Shown: in pieces, positions 6,332 through 13,064 of the stretch | Numbering within the stretch: position 1 is the first letter of the stretch | Layout: each line of letters begins with the position of its first letter | Source: JANMCE01 sp963791625 | GTDB taxonomy: Bacteria; Actinomycetota; Acidimicrobiia; Acidimicrobiales; Ilumatobacteraceae | Assembly: GCA_963791625.1 (NCBI GenBank) | Contig: CAWBTA010000004.1 | Location: forward strand, 1 to 17,763 | Length of the DNA: 17,763 nt | Reading direction: 5' to 3' | Translations under genes and position numbers: made by a program | The notes under the pieces: model-generated | Databases searched by the model: none | What the model was told of the DNA's origin: nothing | Seen by the model: only the letters and a program-made list of their open reading frames with translations

Positions 6332-6556
6332 ATGGCAACCACGCGATCGGCACGAGACGTTCACCGTATGTTGGCGTATGTGTTCACCGCGGTGGTCCTG
6401 GCGAACGTCGTGTCAGCTGTTGTGGGCGGTCCGGACCGGGTGGGGTATCTGGCGCTGGCCCCGCTGATCTTGATGATGTTTACTGGTTGGTATCTGCTGT
6501 GGATGCCGCACTCCAGGTCTCGTCGACACCATCGTGCAGAGGATGGATCGGCGTGA
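6332..6556 (+). CDS. Small two-helix membrane protein
   Basis: A 74-residue protein with two predicted transmembrane helices (about 12-32, MLAYVFTAVVLANVVSAVVG; and 38-57, GYLALAPLILMMFTGWYLLW). A short loop joins them and the C-terminus is basic (SRSRRHHR). Charges on both tails suggest cytoplasmic termini. Family not recognised with certainty; similar small membrane proteins ending 'LMxFTGxYLxxxP' exist, from memory. It is the first gene of the operon, directly behind a leaderless promoter, and its stop overlaps the GTG start of the ArsR gene (GTGA, 6553-6556). A role linked to whatever the ArsR protein senses is possible but not shown. Confidence 0.7.
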   Translation: MATTRSARDVHRMLAYVFTAVVLANVVSAVVGGPDRVGYLALAPLILMMFTGWYLLWMPHSRSRRHHRAEDGSA

Positions 6557-6909
6557 CGGTGTTGGCGGCGGTAAACGCGGCGACGTTCTCGGCGCTCGGC
6601 GAACCGAGCCGATTGCGGATCGTTGAGGCGTTGCGCGACGGGCCGCTTTCGGTCGGCGCGATCGTTGAGCGGCTCGCCATCGGTCAGCCGCAGGCGTCCA
6701 AGCATCTCCGGGTGCTGGGCGAGGCAGGGATTGTTCAGTTCGACGTTCGTCATCGTTACCGGATCTACCGGCTGAACTCTGAACCATTCGATTCCGTGGC
6801 CGGATGGTTGCACTCGTTCGAGCAGCTGTGGGTAGCACGCCTGGACTCCCTCGGCGCTTTCCTCGACACACTCGACCCCGAAAGGATCACCGATGGCGAA
6901 ACCAACTGA
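6553..6909 (+). CDS. ArsR-family transcriptional regulator
   Basis: A 118-residue winged-helix repressor. It opens with FSALGEPSRLRIVEALRDGPL (12-32; the family's start helix, quoted as FSALGEPSRLRIVEAL plus RDGPL), then SVGAIVERL and the recognition helix QPQASKHLRVLGEAGIV (45-61), the wing and a C-terminal helix FEQLWVARLDSLGAFLDTL. There is no CxC metal site. Together with the downstream AHSA1 gene, this places it in the non-metal subgroup (ArsR-AHSA1 pairs). The GTG start at 6553 overlaps the stop of the membrane protein gene. Its own 3' end overlaps the DUF1801 scar by 17 bp. A palindrome overlapping the operon promoter (6288-6311) is its likely operator. Confidence 0.92.
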   Translation: MTVLAAVNAATFSALGEPSRLRIVEALRDGPLSVGAIVERLAIGQPQASKHLRVLGEAGIVQFDVRHRYRIYRLNSEPFDSVAGWLHSFEQLWVARLDSLGAFLDTLDPERITDGETN

Positions 6910-6988
6910 TGAGGCCGCTGTTCTCCGCATTGCGTCCCTCCCGGCGTTGGGTGACGTCGCGGAGCTCGTGCGCAGCGCGGTCTCCTGA
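6893..6988 (+). pseudogene. Internal-deletion scar of a DUF1801 gene
   Basis: A 31-codon frame reading MAKPTDEAAVLRIASLP then ALGDVAELVRSAVS before TGA. The first part resembles the start of DUF1801 (YdhG-like) proteins and the second their usual C-terminus (..RIAELVRKAVS), from memory of the family. Together they look like the two ends of a roughly 115-residue protein joined in frame, with about 80 residues missing. The frame overlaps the ArsR stop, as a third operon gene would, and sits 21 bp before the AHSA1 start. Alternatively it is a genuine 31-residue peptide. Confidence 0.45.
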
Positions 6989-7009
6989 AAGAACGGCAAC
7001 GAGATCACG

Positions 7010-7504
7010 ATGCAATTGTTCAAGAAGGCGAAGCAGCTCAACTTCGAACGCACGTACCCGGCGACCGTGGGCACCGTGTGGCGCGCATGGACCGAACCCG
7101 ACTTGCTTCGCCGGTGGTGGGGCCCAGAGCACACCAGCGTCACCGACTGTGAGATCGACCTCCGCATCGGCGGCACCATTCACATCGTCATGGAAGCCGG
7201 CGAGGGAATGGGCAAGTACCGCGGTACCCGCTGGCCCATGGCCGGCACGTTCACCGCAATCAACACGCACACGCACCTCAGCTACGACGCACGATCGTGG
7301 ACCGAAGGCGAAGAACCCGGGACCACCATCGACCACACCAACACCGTCACTCTCACCGACAACGGAACCACCACGACAGTGAAGCTCAACGTGGCAATCA
7401 ACAAGATCGGACCGAAGGCGAAGATGGCAGCGTTCGGGATGAAATGGGGCTACAAGGCCAGCCTCGACAAGCTCGACACGCTCCTTGCCGGAACAACCCA
7501 ATGA
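7010..7504 (+). CDS. AHSA1/SRPBCC-domain protein
   Basis: A 164-residue START-like (SRPBCC) protein. It has the AHSA1 opening FERTYPATVGTVWRAWTEPD (12-31), then LLRRWWGPE (32-40), the central IDLRIGGTIHIVMEAGEG and the C-terminal helix MKWGYKASLDKLDTLL. Such proteins bind hydrophobic ligands in a deep cavity and are frequently encoded next to an ArsR regulator, as here. ATG 7010 is in the same frame as the DUF1801 scar, separated by a TGA at 6986-6988. The stop overlaps the next ATG (ATGATGA, 7501-7507 region), suggesting coupled translation. Ligand unknown. Confidence 0.88.
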   Translation: MQLFKKAKQLNFERTYPATVGTVWRAWTEPDLLRRWWGPEHTSVTDCEIDLRIGGTIHIVMEAGEGMGKYRGTRWPMAGTFTAINTHTHLSYDARSWTEGEEPGTTIDHTNTVTLTDNGTTTTVKLNVAINKIGPKAKMAAFGMKWGYKASLDKLDTLLAGTTQ

Positions 7505-8124
7505 TGATCACCAACATCGAGGAGTACTTTCAGCGCGGGTGCGGTCGCTGCGAGCGATTCGATACCCCCGACTGCTCGACCCGGCTCTGGAACGACGGGC
7601 TCGTACATCTTCGGCGGATCTGCAAGGACGTCGGCATGTCGGAACACGCCAAATGGGGACACCCGTGCTACATGCACTCCGGCCGCAACATCGTGATCGT
7701 GGGGGCTTTCCGAGACGACTTCCGATTGACGTTCTTTAACGCCGCATTGATGCGCGATCCGTATCGCGTCCTCGAGGGACAGGGTCCCAACAGCAAGCAT
7801 CCGGACTGCTTCAGGTTCGATGACGCCCGACACGTCGCCGCTTCAGAGAAGGCCATCCGGGAGTACCTGGCCGAGGCCATCAGTTACGCCGTACAGGGTA
7901 TTCGACTGCCGAAGCTCGAACACGAACTCGAGTTTCCGGATGAACTCGTCGAGGCACTCGAATCCGATCCCGAACTCGCCCAGGCGTTCGCGCTATTGAC
8001 ACCAGGCCGCCAGCGCAGCTACGTGTTCGCCCTCAACTCGGCCAAGACGTCCGCCACCAAAGTGGCCCGCATAAGCAAGTACCGAGACAAGATCCTCGCC
8101 GGCAAGGGCGCCCTCGACCGGTAA
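7501..8124 (+). CDS. YdeI/OmpD-associated family protein (DUF1801 plus OmdA-type C-terminus)
   Basis: A 207-residue two-part protein. The N-terminal DUF1801-like region (about 12-115) includes the family phrases FDTPDCSTRLWNDGL (22-36), AKWGHPCYMHSGRNI and FRLTFFNAALMRDP. The C-terminal bacteriocin-protection-like region ends LTPGRQRSYVFALNSAK and ARISKYRDKILAGKG, which is highly typical of YdeI. The biochemical role is not established; the E. coli homologue is linked to peptide/polymyxin resistance with OmpD. The start ATG 7501 overlaps the AHSA1 stop; ATG 7504 is an equal alternative. A Cys pair (CGRC, near residue 14) lies just before the domain. It is the last gene of the ArsR operon. Confidence 0.88.
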   Translation: MMITNIEEYFQRGCGRCERFDTPDCSTRLWNDGLVHLRRICKDVGMSEHAKWGHPCYMHSGRNIVIVGAFRDDFRLTFFNAALMRDPYRVLEGQGPNSKHPDCFRFDDARHVAASEKAIREYLAEAISYAVQGIRLPKLEHELEFPDELVEALESDPELAQAFALLTPGRQRSYVFALNSAKTSATKVARISKYRDKILAGKGALDR

Positions 8125-8308
8125 CCGGGCGTGTCAGAGGATGTGCGCAACCGACTGAGCTCCGACACCCGACGTTCGGGCCGACAAGACATGATCCCCG
8201 CGCCTGTGTGCCCTTCGAATGAGGCCGGTTCGGGTAGCGGGAACTTCACCGTGAGGTGCCGTCTCAGATGCGAATAAGCGCTGCACCGGATGCAGTCGCG
8301 CCGTGCTA

Positions 8309-8337
8309 GTGCTGCTGCCGATAAGTACAGCGGTGTA
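8309..8337 (+). repeat. IS630 left terminal inverted repeat (imperfect)
   Basis: Matches the reverse complement of 9885-9913 at 18 of 29 positions, with GTG at the tip and CGGTGTA at positions 23-29. Confidence 0.65.
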
Positions 8338-8378
8338 ACTTCTTTGGCGTAGCCCGTACGTGTGTTGCGGAGGTTGCC

Positions 8379-9530
8379 GTGTCTCGTCGGTCGCCGTTCG
8401 TGGTGAGGTTGTCGAGCGCGGATCGATCCGTGCTCGAGGAACGGGCGATGTCGAGATCGCTCCCTCATTCGCAGGTGGTACGCGCACGGATTGTTCTGTT
8501 CGCTGCGGACAATGCGCAGAACGTTGACATTGCCGGCCGTGTCGGGGTGTGCGTGGACGTGGTGTCGCGGTGGCGGAAACGGTTCTGCGAGGAAGGCATG
8601 TCGGGACTTGTCGACCGGCCCCGGTCGGGGCGACCGCGACGTTTCGGCCCGCACGTTGTCGCCCAGATCAAGGCGATGGCCTGCGAACCGCCCGAACAGC
8701 GGGCGGTTCCGTTGTCGCGGTGGAGCTCAGCGGAACTGTCCGACCAAGCAGTGCGGGAGGGACTGGTGTCGGCCATCTCGTCATCGACGGTGCGACGCTG
8801 GTTGCACGACGACGCCATCAAACCGTGGCGGTTCCGGTCGTGGATCTTCCGGCGAGATCCCGACTTCGCGGTCAAAGCGGCTCGGGTGTTGGACCTGTAC
8901 GCGCGTGTGTGGAACGGCAAACGACTCGGCAAACACGACTACGTGATCTCCGCGGACGAGAAATCGCAACTGCAGGCCCTGCGCCGCCGTCACCCGAGCC
9001 GACCCGCCCGGCCCGGCCAGGTGGCACAAGTCGAGTTCGAGTACCGGCGGGGCGGAACGCTGGCCTACATGGCCGCGTACGATGTGCACCGAGCCCGTCT
9101 CGTGGGCAGTGTCGCAGAAAAGACCGGGATCGTGCCGTTCATGGAACTGGTGGCCAAGGTCATGACGACCGAGCCCTACGCCTCGGCTCGACGGGTGTAT
9201 TGGGTCGTCGACAACGGGTCGTCGCACAACGGGCAGCGCTCTGTTGCGCGGATGGTCGAGGCATGGCCCACGTGCCGGCTGGTGCACCTGCCCATCCACG
9301 CATCGTGGCTCAACCAAATCGAGATCGTGTTCTCCATCATTCAACGCAAGGTCATCAAGCCTGCCGATTTTGCCGATCTCGACGCGCTCGCCGACCGTCT
9401 GACACGTTTCGAGAACCGCTACAACGAGACCGCCCGTCCGTTCGACTGGCGATTCAAGACCGCTGACCTTGCCGCCATGCTCGAACGCGTCACCGACCAC
9501 GCACCTGCCACGACATCACTGGCTGCGTGA
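8379..9530 (+). CDS. IS630-family transposase
   Basis: A 383-residue Tc1/mariner-like DDE transposase. The N-terminal helix-turn-helix (about 30-75, VVRARIVLFAADNAQNVDIA and VVSRWRKRFCEEG) is followed by the linker GLVDRPRSGRPRRF (77-90), a second helix-turn-helix (about 115-145) and the catalytic core. The triad is Asp193 (VISADEKSQLQAL), Asp278 (WVVDNGSSHNG) and Glu315 (WLNQIEIVFSIIQRK), so the catalytic residues are complete. The GTG start at 8379 is supported by GGAGG (8369-8373) at 5-nt spacing. The stop lies in the loop of a perfect hairpin (9521-9538). Length is at the upper end for the family but not unusual. Confidence 0.95.
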   Translation: MSRRSPFVVRLSSADRSVLEERAMSRSLPHSQVVRARIVLFAADNAQNVDIAGRVGVCVDVVSRWRKRFCEEGMSGLVDRPRSGRPRRFGPHVVAQIKAMACEPPEQRAVPLSRWSSAELSDQAVREGLVSAISSSTVRRWLHDDAIKPWRFRSWIFRRDPDFAVKAARVLDLYARVWNGKRLGKHDYVISADEKSQLQALRRRHPSRPARPGQVAQVEFEYRRGGTLAYMAAYDVHRARLVGSVAEKTGIVPFMELVAKVMTTEPYASARRVYWVVDNGSSHNGQRSVARMVEAWPTCRLVHLPIHASWLNQIEIVFSIIQRKVIKPADFADLDALADRLTRFENRYNETARPFDWRFKTADLAAMLERVTDHAPATTSLAA

Positions 9531-9557
9531 ACGCAGCCGGGGCCGCCAAGATGGCGG
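9521..9557 (+). terminator. Tandem hairpins at the transposase stop
   Basis: GGCTGCGT-GA-ACGCAGCC (9521-9538) is a perfect 8-bp stem whose loop holds part of the stop codon. CCGCCA-AGA-TGGCGG (9543-9557) is a second 6-bp stem 4 nt later. There is no T-run. They may attenuate transcription between the transposase and the downstream gene, or affect translation of either. Confidence 0.4.
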
Positions 9558-9591
9558 TGTGACAGCCCCACCACCGTCGACCAAGGCAAGT

Positions 9592-9900
9592 ATGACCAGC
9601 CGGCTCAACAGCCACGCCCACGCCCACTGGCCCGCCCTGCACGGCATCAACATCCGCTACCGAGCGAACTTCGCCTACATCGACGGCCGCTACCACGACG
9701 GCACCACCATCAAACTGTGCCGTCTGCGCTACGGCGGCTCCGCGCGCCTCTGGGGCTTCGCCATCTACCGAGCCAGCCACGACGACTACGAAGACTCCTA
9801 CCTCCCCACCGGCACCCACGTCGGCACCGCCGAAGACGCACTCGACTGCGCCTGCAACCTCTACATCCTCAACGACCCCACGAATACACCGACGGACTAA
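9592..9900 (+). CDS. Conserved hypothetical protein, likely IS630 passenger
   Basis: A 102-residue soluble protein rich in aromatics, His and Arg. Notable phrases are HWPALHGINIRYRANFAYIDG (12-32; quoted in part as INIRYRANFAYIDG), LCRLRYGGSARLWGFAIYRA and the C-terminal TAEDALDCACNLYI. I recall similar uncharacterised proteins in other actinobacteria, with 'RYGGS...WGFAIY..S...YEDS.LP.G' conserved, but no function. No membrane segment or known catalytic motif is visible. ATG 9592 is chosen for AGG (9584-9586) at 5-nt spacing; GTG 9559 is an alternative. The last 16 bases lie within the inferred IS630 right terminal repeat, so the gene appears to travel with the element. Confidence 0.65.
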   Translation: MTSRLNSHAHAHWPALHGINIRYRANFAYIDGRYHDGTTIKLCRLRYGGSARLWGFAIYRASHDDYEDSYLPTGTHVGTAEDALDCACNLYILNDPTNTPTD

Positions 9901-9913
9901 CGCGCGCGACCAC
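9885..9913 (-). repeat. IS630 right terminal inverted repeat (imperfect)
   Basis: Partner of 8309-8337. It overlaps the last codons and stop of the passenger gene and is followed by TA at 9914-9915. Confidence 0.65.
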
Positions 9914-10377
9914 TAGCTCGACTGGGTGTTGTTGCGCAGGCGACGCTTGCGGGCGTGGCGGCCGCGTTGAGCCGGTCGGCGAGGGCGTGCAGCTCAGCTC
10001 TGACCGCGTCGGAACTGATCAGCGTGAATGGAGCGGGTATCGACGCGAGTTGTGCGGCGTACCAGGCGGGTCGTCGGTGCTGCCCCGGAGCGTGCACGTG
10101 TGCTCGTCGAGCGGCGCAAGTCGACCGAGCGCCCGCGAGACGCAAGGGCCGATCCTGTCGAAGTTGGCGGCGATGTGTACTTCGACGTCGTGGGTCCATC
10201 CGTCGGCGAGATGGTCTTCGACCTCCCGAATCGGATCGAGACCACCGGGCGGCGCGACGGCGTCGTCGATCGGTTCGGCGCCACGATTCGGTCAACACGC
10301 AACACCCGGCGGGAGTCCGCGGTGGGTGACCAGCACAGCAGACACCACCGGCCATGGCGCACGACGACCACGGTCGC
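9914..10377 (-). pseudogene. WYL-domain transcriptional regulator, 5'-truncated and frameshifted
   Basis: Three minus-strand frames join into one WYL C-terminus. The first (10377 to about 10280) gives VVVVRHGRWCLLCWSP and RRVLRVDRI, the WYL core. The second (about 10278-10068) gives GGLDPIREVEDHLADGW, VEVHIAANFDRIG and LGRLAPLDEHTCTLRGSTDD. The third (about 10067-9951) gives WYAAQLASIPAPFTLISSD and VRAELHALADRLNAAATP. Both breaks are -1, equal to loss of one base each (near 10276 and 10068). The N-terminal helix-turn-helix half is missing: homology stops abruptly at about 10378, where DinB sequence on the opposite strand begins. The IS630 element lies at its 3' end. WYL proteins are ligand-responsive regulators; this copy cannot be functional. 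Confidence 0.75.
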
Positions 10378-10566
10378 GCGTGCGGGTCGCCGAAGCCATC
10401 GCCGACGGAGGACTCGACCGAGCCAAGGGTCACCACTTCGACGGCTGGGGCACACCGAGTCTGCGGCGCATCCTCGTTGACATGATCGAGGAATACGCTC
10501 GCCACACCGGCCACGCCGACCTCATCCGCGAAGCCATCGACGGCCGAGTCGGAGAGGACCCCCGGC
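10378..10566 (+). pseudogene. C-terminal fragment of a DinB-family (DUF664) protein
   Basis: Plus-strand frame beginning VRVAEAIADGGLDRAKGHHF (from 10380) and continuing GWGTPSLRRILVDM then MIEEYARHTGHADLIRE and AIDGRVGEDP. The phrase MIEEYARHxGHADLIREAIDG is the hallmark C-terminal helix of the actinobacterial DUF664/DinB proteins, which are four-helix-bundle thiol-dependent enzymes or relatives. About two thirds of the protein (the N-terminal helices and first metal-binding His) is missing. The frame has no stop after the usual end, reading on to 10832. It abuts the truncated WYL gene head to head, so a deletion probably removed both promoters and 5' ends. Confidence 0.72.
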
Positions 10567-10720
10567 ATGACCCAGCACGCAACCAAGAGCTTGAGCCGCC
10601 CGGGAGCGAACCACGGTTTGTGGCGCATCGCTATCGAGCTCCGGATGGCGGCATATGGGGAGGCCACCGCACGCGTAGTGGTGCTTCGAACGACCGGAAT
10701 ATGCCGGCTCTGAATCGAGT
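10567..10720. other. Short spacer with no convincing gene
   Basis: Follows the DinB fragment. A frame of under 50 codons starts at ATG 10567 behind GGAGAGG (10551-10557) and includes WRIAIELRMAAYGEATARV, which has a coding-like look. It ends within the spacer and matches no family I know, so it is not called as a gene. Confidence 0.35.
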
Positions 10721-11230
10721 GTGCTCAACATCGTCTTCATTGGAAATCGACGAAGCACGGAAAGGAAACCAATCCGCGGTCGATCAAAGAATCTCTGGTG
10801 GGGTTCAGCCCTCGAAGCACCGGACCCTGTAGCTCTAGCGAGATTTTACTCGCCGCTGCTCGACTGGCCAGTTGTTCACCAGGAGCCCGATACCGCTGTG
10901 ATTAAGCCGCCTCAGGAATCGGTCTACATGGTCTTTCAGCGCGCCGAAGACTACGTGCCGCCGGTCTGGCCACCCGCCCCAGGTCGGCAACGCACGATGA
11001 TGCATCTCGACATTGAGGTCGACGACCTTGAGGCTTCGGTTGCGGACGCTGTCGCCTTGGGCGCCCGGCTCGCCGAGTTCCAATCTCGCGACAACATCCG
11101 AGTCCTGCTCGATCCAGCCGGTCATCCGTTCTGCCTTTGCTTAGACCGAGGAGACGAGCGAACGGCTGGACACCTCGGATCGTTGCGCTCGTCGAACTCC
11201 TCCAACCGTGCGCGCCCAGCCTCGTCGTAG
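10721..11230 (+). CDS. VOC-fold protein (glyoxalase-like) with atypical ends
   Basis: A 169-residue frame whose core (about 26-142) is a glyoxalase-like VOC domain: WWGSALEAPDPVALARFYSP (26-45), DWPVVHQEPD, VYMVFQRAEDYVPPVWP, the mid-strand MMHLDIEVDDLEAS (93-106) and the ending DPAGHPFCLCLDR (131-143). This is the subgroup annotated as glyoxalase-like, usually about 120 residues. The only in-frame start upstream of the domain is GTG 10721, with a weak ribosome binding site, which adds 25 unrelated residues. The C-terminus runs 26 residues past the normal CLCLDR end. Both extensions suggest that its native flanks were lost when it was moved, so expression is uncertain. It differs in sequence from the VOC protein at 253-669. 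Confidence 0.7.
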   Translation: MLNIVFIGNRRSTERKPIRGRSKNLWWGSALEAPDPVALARFYSPLLDWPVVHQEPDTAVIKPPQESVYMVFQRAEDYVPPVWPPAPGRQRTMMHLDIEVDDLEASVADAVALGARLAEFQSRDNIRVLLDPAGHPFCLCLDRGDERTAGHLGSLRSSNSSNRARPASS

Positions 11231-11433
11231 ATCTCAACCACGCAGCGGCGATAGCCATGGGCGACAGGCCCGACGCATGACACGGACCGTCGGCAACGAC
11301 CGCGGGCTCCGGACCGAGGCCGAACGCGGGCGACACGGGACAAATGGGGCCACTCGTTGGATACTCCGACCGCACGGGAACTGGCGATCCGATGAAACCC
11401 TCGCCGCCCGAGTATCTCGGACCGATCAGCGGG

Positions 11434-12768
11434 CTACGCCGCTCCGATGTTCGCGTCCGTGTCGCATAAAGCGACCTCACGGCGAGACCTCAAGTGATAC
11501 ACCCTCGTGAGGTGGTCGCCGACTTTCCAGAGGGCTTCGCCCTTCTGGAGCATCGTCAGTTCGTTCGCTGCGCCGGCCGACATGCCGAGCAGCTCCTGTG
11601 CCTCAGTCGCCTGCGCTGGTGGGAGATGGAACAGGATCTGCGTTTGCGTGTCGGCGATGATGCCGGCGCCGATCTTGGCGGCGGCGGTGCCGTCGTCGGA
11701 TTGGGCTCGGAGGTCTTCGAGGCGGTGCGCGACGGCGATGTTGCAGACGCCGTAGGTGCGGGACAGTTTCTGGCTGGCTTGGTAGTAGCGGGCGACTTGC
11801 GGGTTACCGAGCAACGCCCAGATCTCCTCGAGCACCTGGTACCTGCGTGGCACGGTCTCGGACTCCGGAACGGCAAGCAGCTGTTGCAGCCAAGCGGTGG
11901 CGGCGATCATGACAAGCGGCTGCGCGGTGGTGTTGTTCACGGCGCTGGTGTCGATCACGATCCCGCGCCCAGACCAGTCGATGCGTTCCGTCGACTGGCC
12001 ATCGAACATCCCGGCCAGGTCGCGTTCGAGAAGTTTCTGGATTGCGTAACGGGCGTCGCGGATTTCGTCTGTGATCTTCTCGGCGCTTACTCCGGACCGG
12101 TCGACCATTGTCCCTGATGGGGTCGACAGGAGCGTGCAGACATCGGCGAGAGTGGGCTTGTCGTTCCATGAGGCGGTGAGTTCGTCGATCGCCCAGCCGA
12201 CCGCTGCGTCTTCGACGGGCCGAAGCGGCCGGTCGAGCACTCCGGCGGTCAGCGCAGTGATCATGTGCATGCGCCTCGTCGCGAGTTGTTCGAGGGTCCC
12301 GTGCCGTGGGCCGGGGTCGAGTGGGTTCAGCCTCGTTGCGCCGCCGGGTTTCAAGGCCAAACGAGCGAGACCGAGCGCGTCGGCGAGTGGCCCGTATTCG
12401 CCCTTGGGATCTGCGATGGCGGCGAAGCGGGGTTGTCCGCCCGGTGAGGCGAGGATGCCGATCGACCGGTAGAGGAGCGTCTTGACGACAGTGCTCTTCC
12501 CGGAGCCGACAAGGCCGAGGATCAAGATGTTGGGTGAGGTGATGATCCGCCGGGCGTACAGCTCGAACGGGTCGTAGTGGAACGTTGCGCCGCCCGATTC
12601 GAGGTCGATGCCCATCATCACGCCACGCGCTCCGAGTCCGTCGTTGGCTTGGCACGGGTACAGCGAGGCGAGGTGCCTCGTGGTCGCTCGGTGGTGCGGC
12701 AACCGGAGTCCCGGGCGACGCAGCGTCACCCGCTCGCGCTGATCGTGTTCGGACCGAGTCTTCGTCAT
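11434..12768 (-). CDS. VirB4/TraC-type conjugation ATPase (C-terminal half protein)
   Basis: A 444-residue ATPase that powers pilus assembly and substrate transfer at the inner membrane in type IV secretion. It shows Walker A GLVGSGKST (85-93), then AIADPKGEYGPLAD (117-130). The Walker B strand is YQVLEEIWALLG (310-321), with Glu-Glu where most family members have Asp-Glu. A later motif is AVAHRLEDL (345-353). It corresponds to the motor half of VirB4; the N-terminal half is supplied by the separate SCO6880-like gene upstream. The ATG overlaps the stop of the small gene (ATGA, 12765-12768). It is the last gene of the transfer operon in this window, with no clear terminator after it. Confidence 0.88.
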   Translation of the reverse strand: MTKTRSEHDQRERVTLRRPGLRLPHHRATTRHLASLYPCQANDGLGARGVMMGIDLESGGATFHYDPFELYARRIITSPNILILGLVGSGKSTVVKTLLYRSIGILASPGGQPRFAAIADPKGEYGPLADALGLARLALKPGGATRLNPLDPGPRHGTLEQLATRRMHMITALTAGVLDRPLRPVEDAAVGWAIDELTASWNDKPTLADVCTLLSTPSGTMVDRSGVSAEKITDEIRDARYAIQKLLERDLAGMFDGQSTERIDWSGRGIVIDTSAVNNTTAQPLVMIAATAWLQQLLAVPESETVPRRYQVLEEIWALLGNPQVARYYQASQKLSRTYGVCNIAVAHRLEDLRAQSDDGTAAAKIGAGIIADTQTQILFHLPPAQATEAQELLGMSAGAANELTMLQKGEALWKVGDHLTRVYHLRSRREVALCDTDANIGAA

Positions 12769-13064
12769 CGGCAGGTTCCGTTCGATGCGGCGATGCGGGT
12801 GATGAGGGCTCGGTGGTGTCCGTCGGCAGAGACGAGTTCGATGTCCTCGGCGGACACGATCGCGCGAAGCGACTCAGTGTGTTCGTCGAGGGCTTCGACT
12901 GAGGGTGCGGTGAGCACGATGAGTCGCTCGATGCGAACGTCGATCGCGGCGGCGGTTTGTGGTTGCTCGCCGGGTAGGCGAACGATCAGTACACGTAGGA
13001 ACGTGCCGTTGCGGTTGCACCACGTGAACCCGTCACGAGCTTGGAGATTCGGGACCGATCTCAA
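12765..13064 (-). CDS. Small transfer-operon protein with a TTG start
   Basis: A 99-residue protein that begins at TTG 13064, overlapping the TGA of the SCO6880-like gene (TTGA). It is supported by GGAG (13072-13075) at 7-nt spacing. Its stop overlaps the ATPase ATG, so it is coupled at both ends. The second half, RIERLIVLTAPSVEALDEHT (about 44-63) through AEDIELVSADGHHRA, resembles the last 50 residues of the preceding protein (NVTAPDIDELDRS ... AAGIELRPLHGRHADA): 13 of 39 ungapped positions are identical. It may be a detached repeat of the VirB4 N-terminal module or a subunit bridging the two VirB4 halves. No membrane segment. Function not known. Confidence 0.72.
   Translation of the reverse strand: MRSVPNLQARDGFTWCNRNGTFLRVLIVRLPGEQPQTAAAIDVRIERLIVLTAPSVEALDEHTESLRAIVSAEDIELVSADGHHRALITRIAASNGTCR

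Larger units (their letters stand above)
8309..9913 (+). mobile_element. IS630-family element with a passenger gene
   Basis: TA dinucleotides (8307-8308 and 9914-9915) flank inward-facing ends that begin GTG. Over 29 bp the ends match at 18 positions, including AGT and a shared CGGTGTA in the same register. IS630 elements insert at TA and duplicate it. The 1,605-bp span holds the transposase and a 102-residue gene whose last codons lie in the right repeat. The repeats are imperfect, so the exact ends are inferred. Confidence 0.7.

Noticed and set aside
6121..6342. Minus-strand frame containing MAQVMHRFAHWIRLRDK
   Set aside because: Short, no ribosome binding site, and it overlaps the mapped-looking promoter of the ArsR operon; no family match.
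11122..11343. Minus-strand frame with coding-like phrase VVEIYDEAGRARLEEFDERN
   Set aside because: Antisense to the VOC C-terminal extension, no ribosome binding site and no family recognised. It could be a remnant, but not enough to call.
11408..11420. Hairpin CCGAG-TAT-CTCGG after the VirB4-type ATPase
   Set aside because: A 5-bp stem without a T-run is expected by chance in GC-rich DNA; not supported as a terminator.
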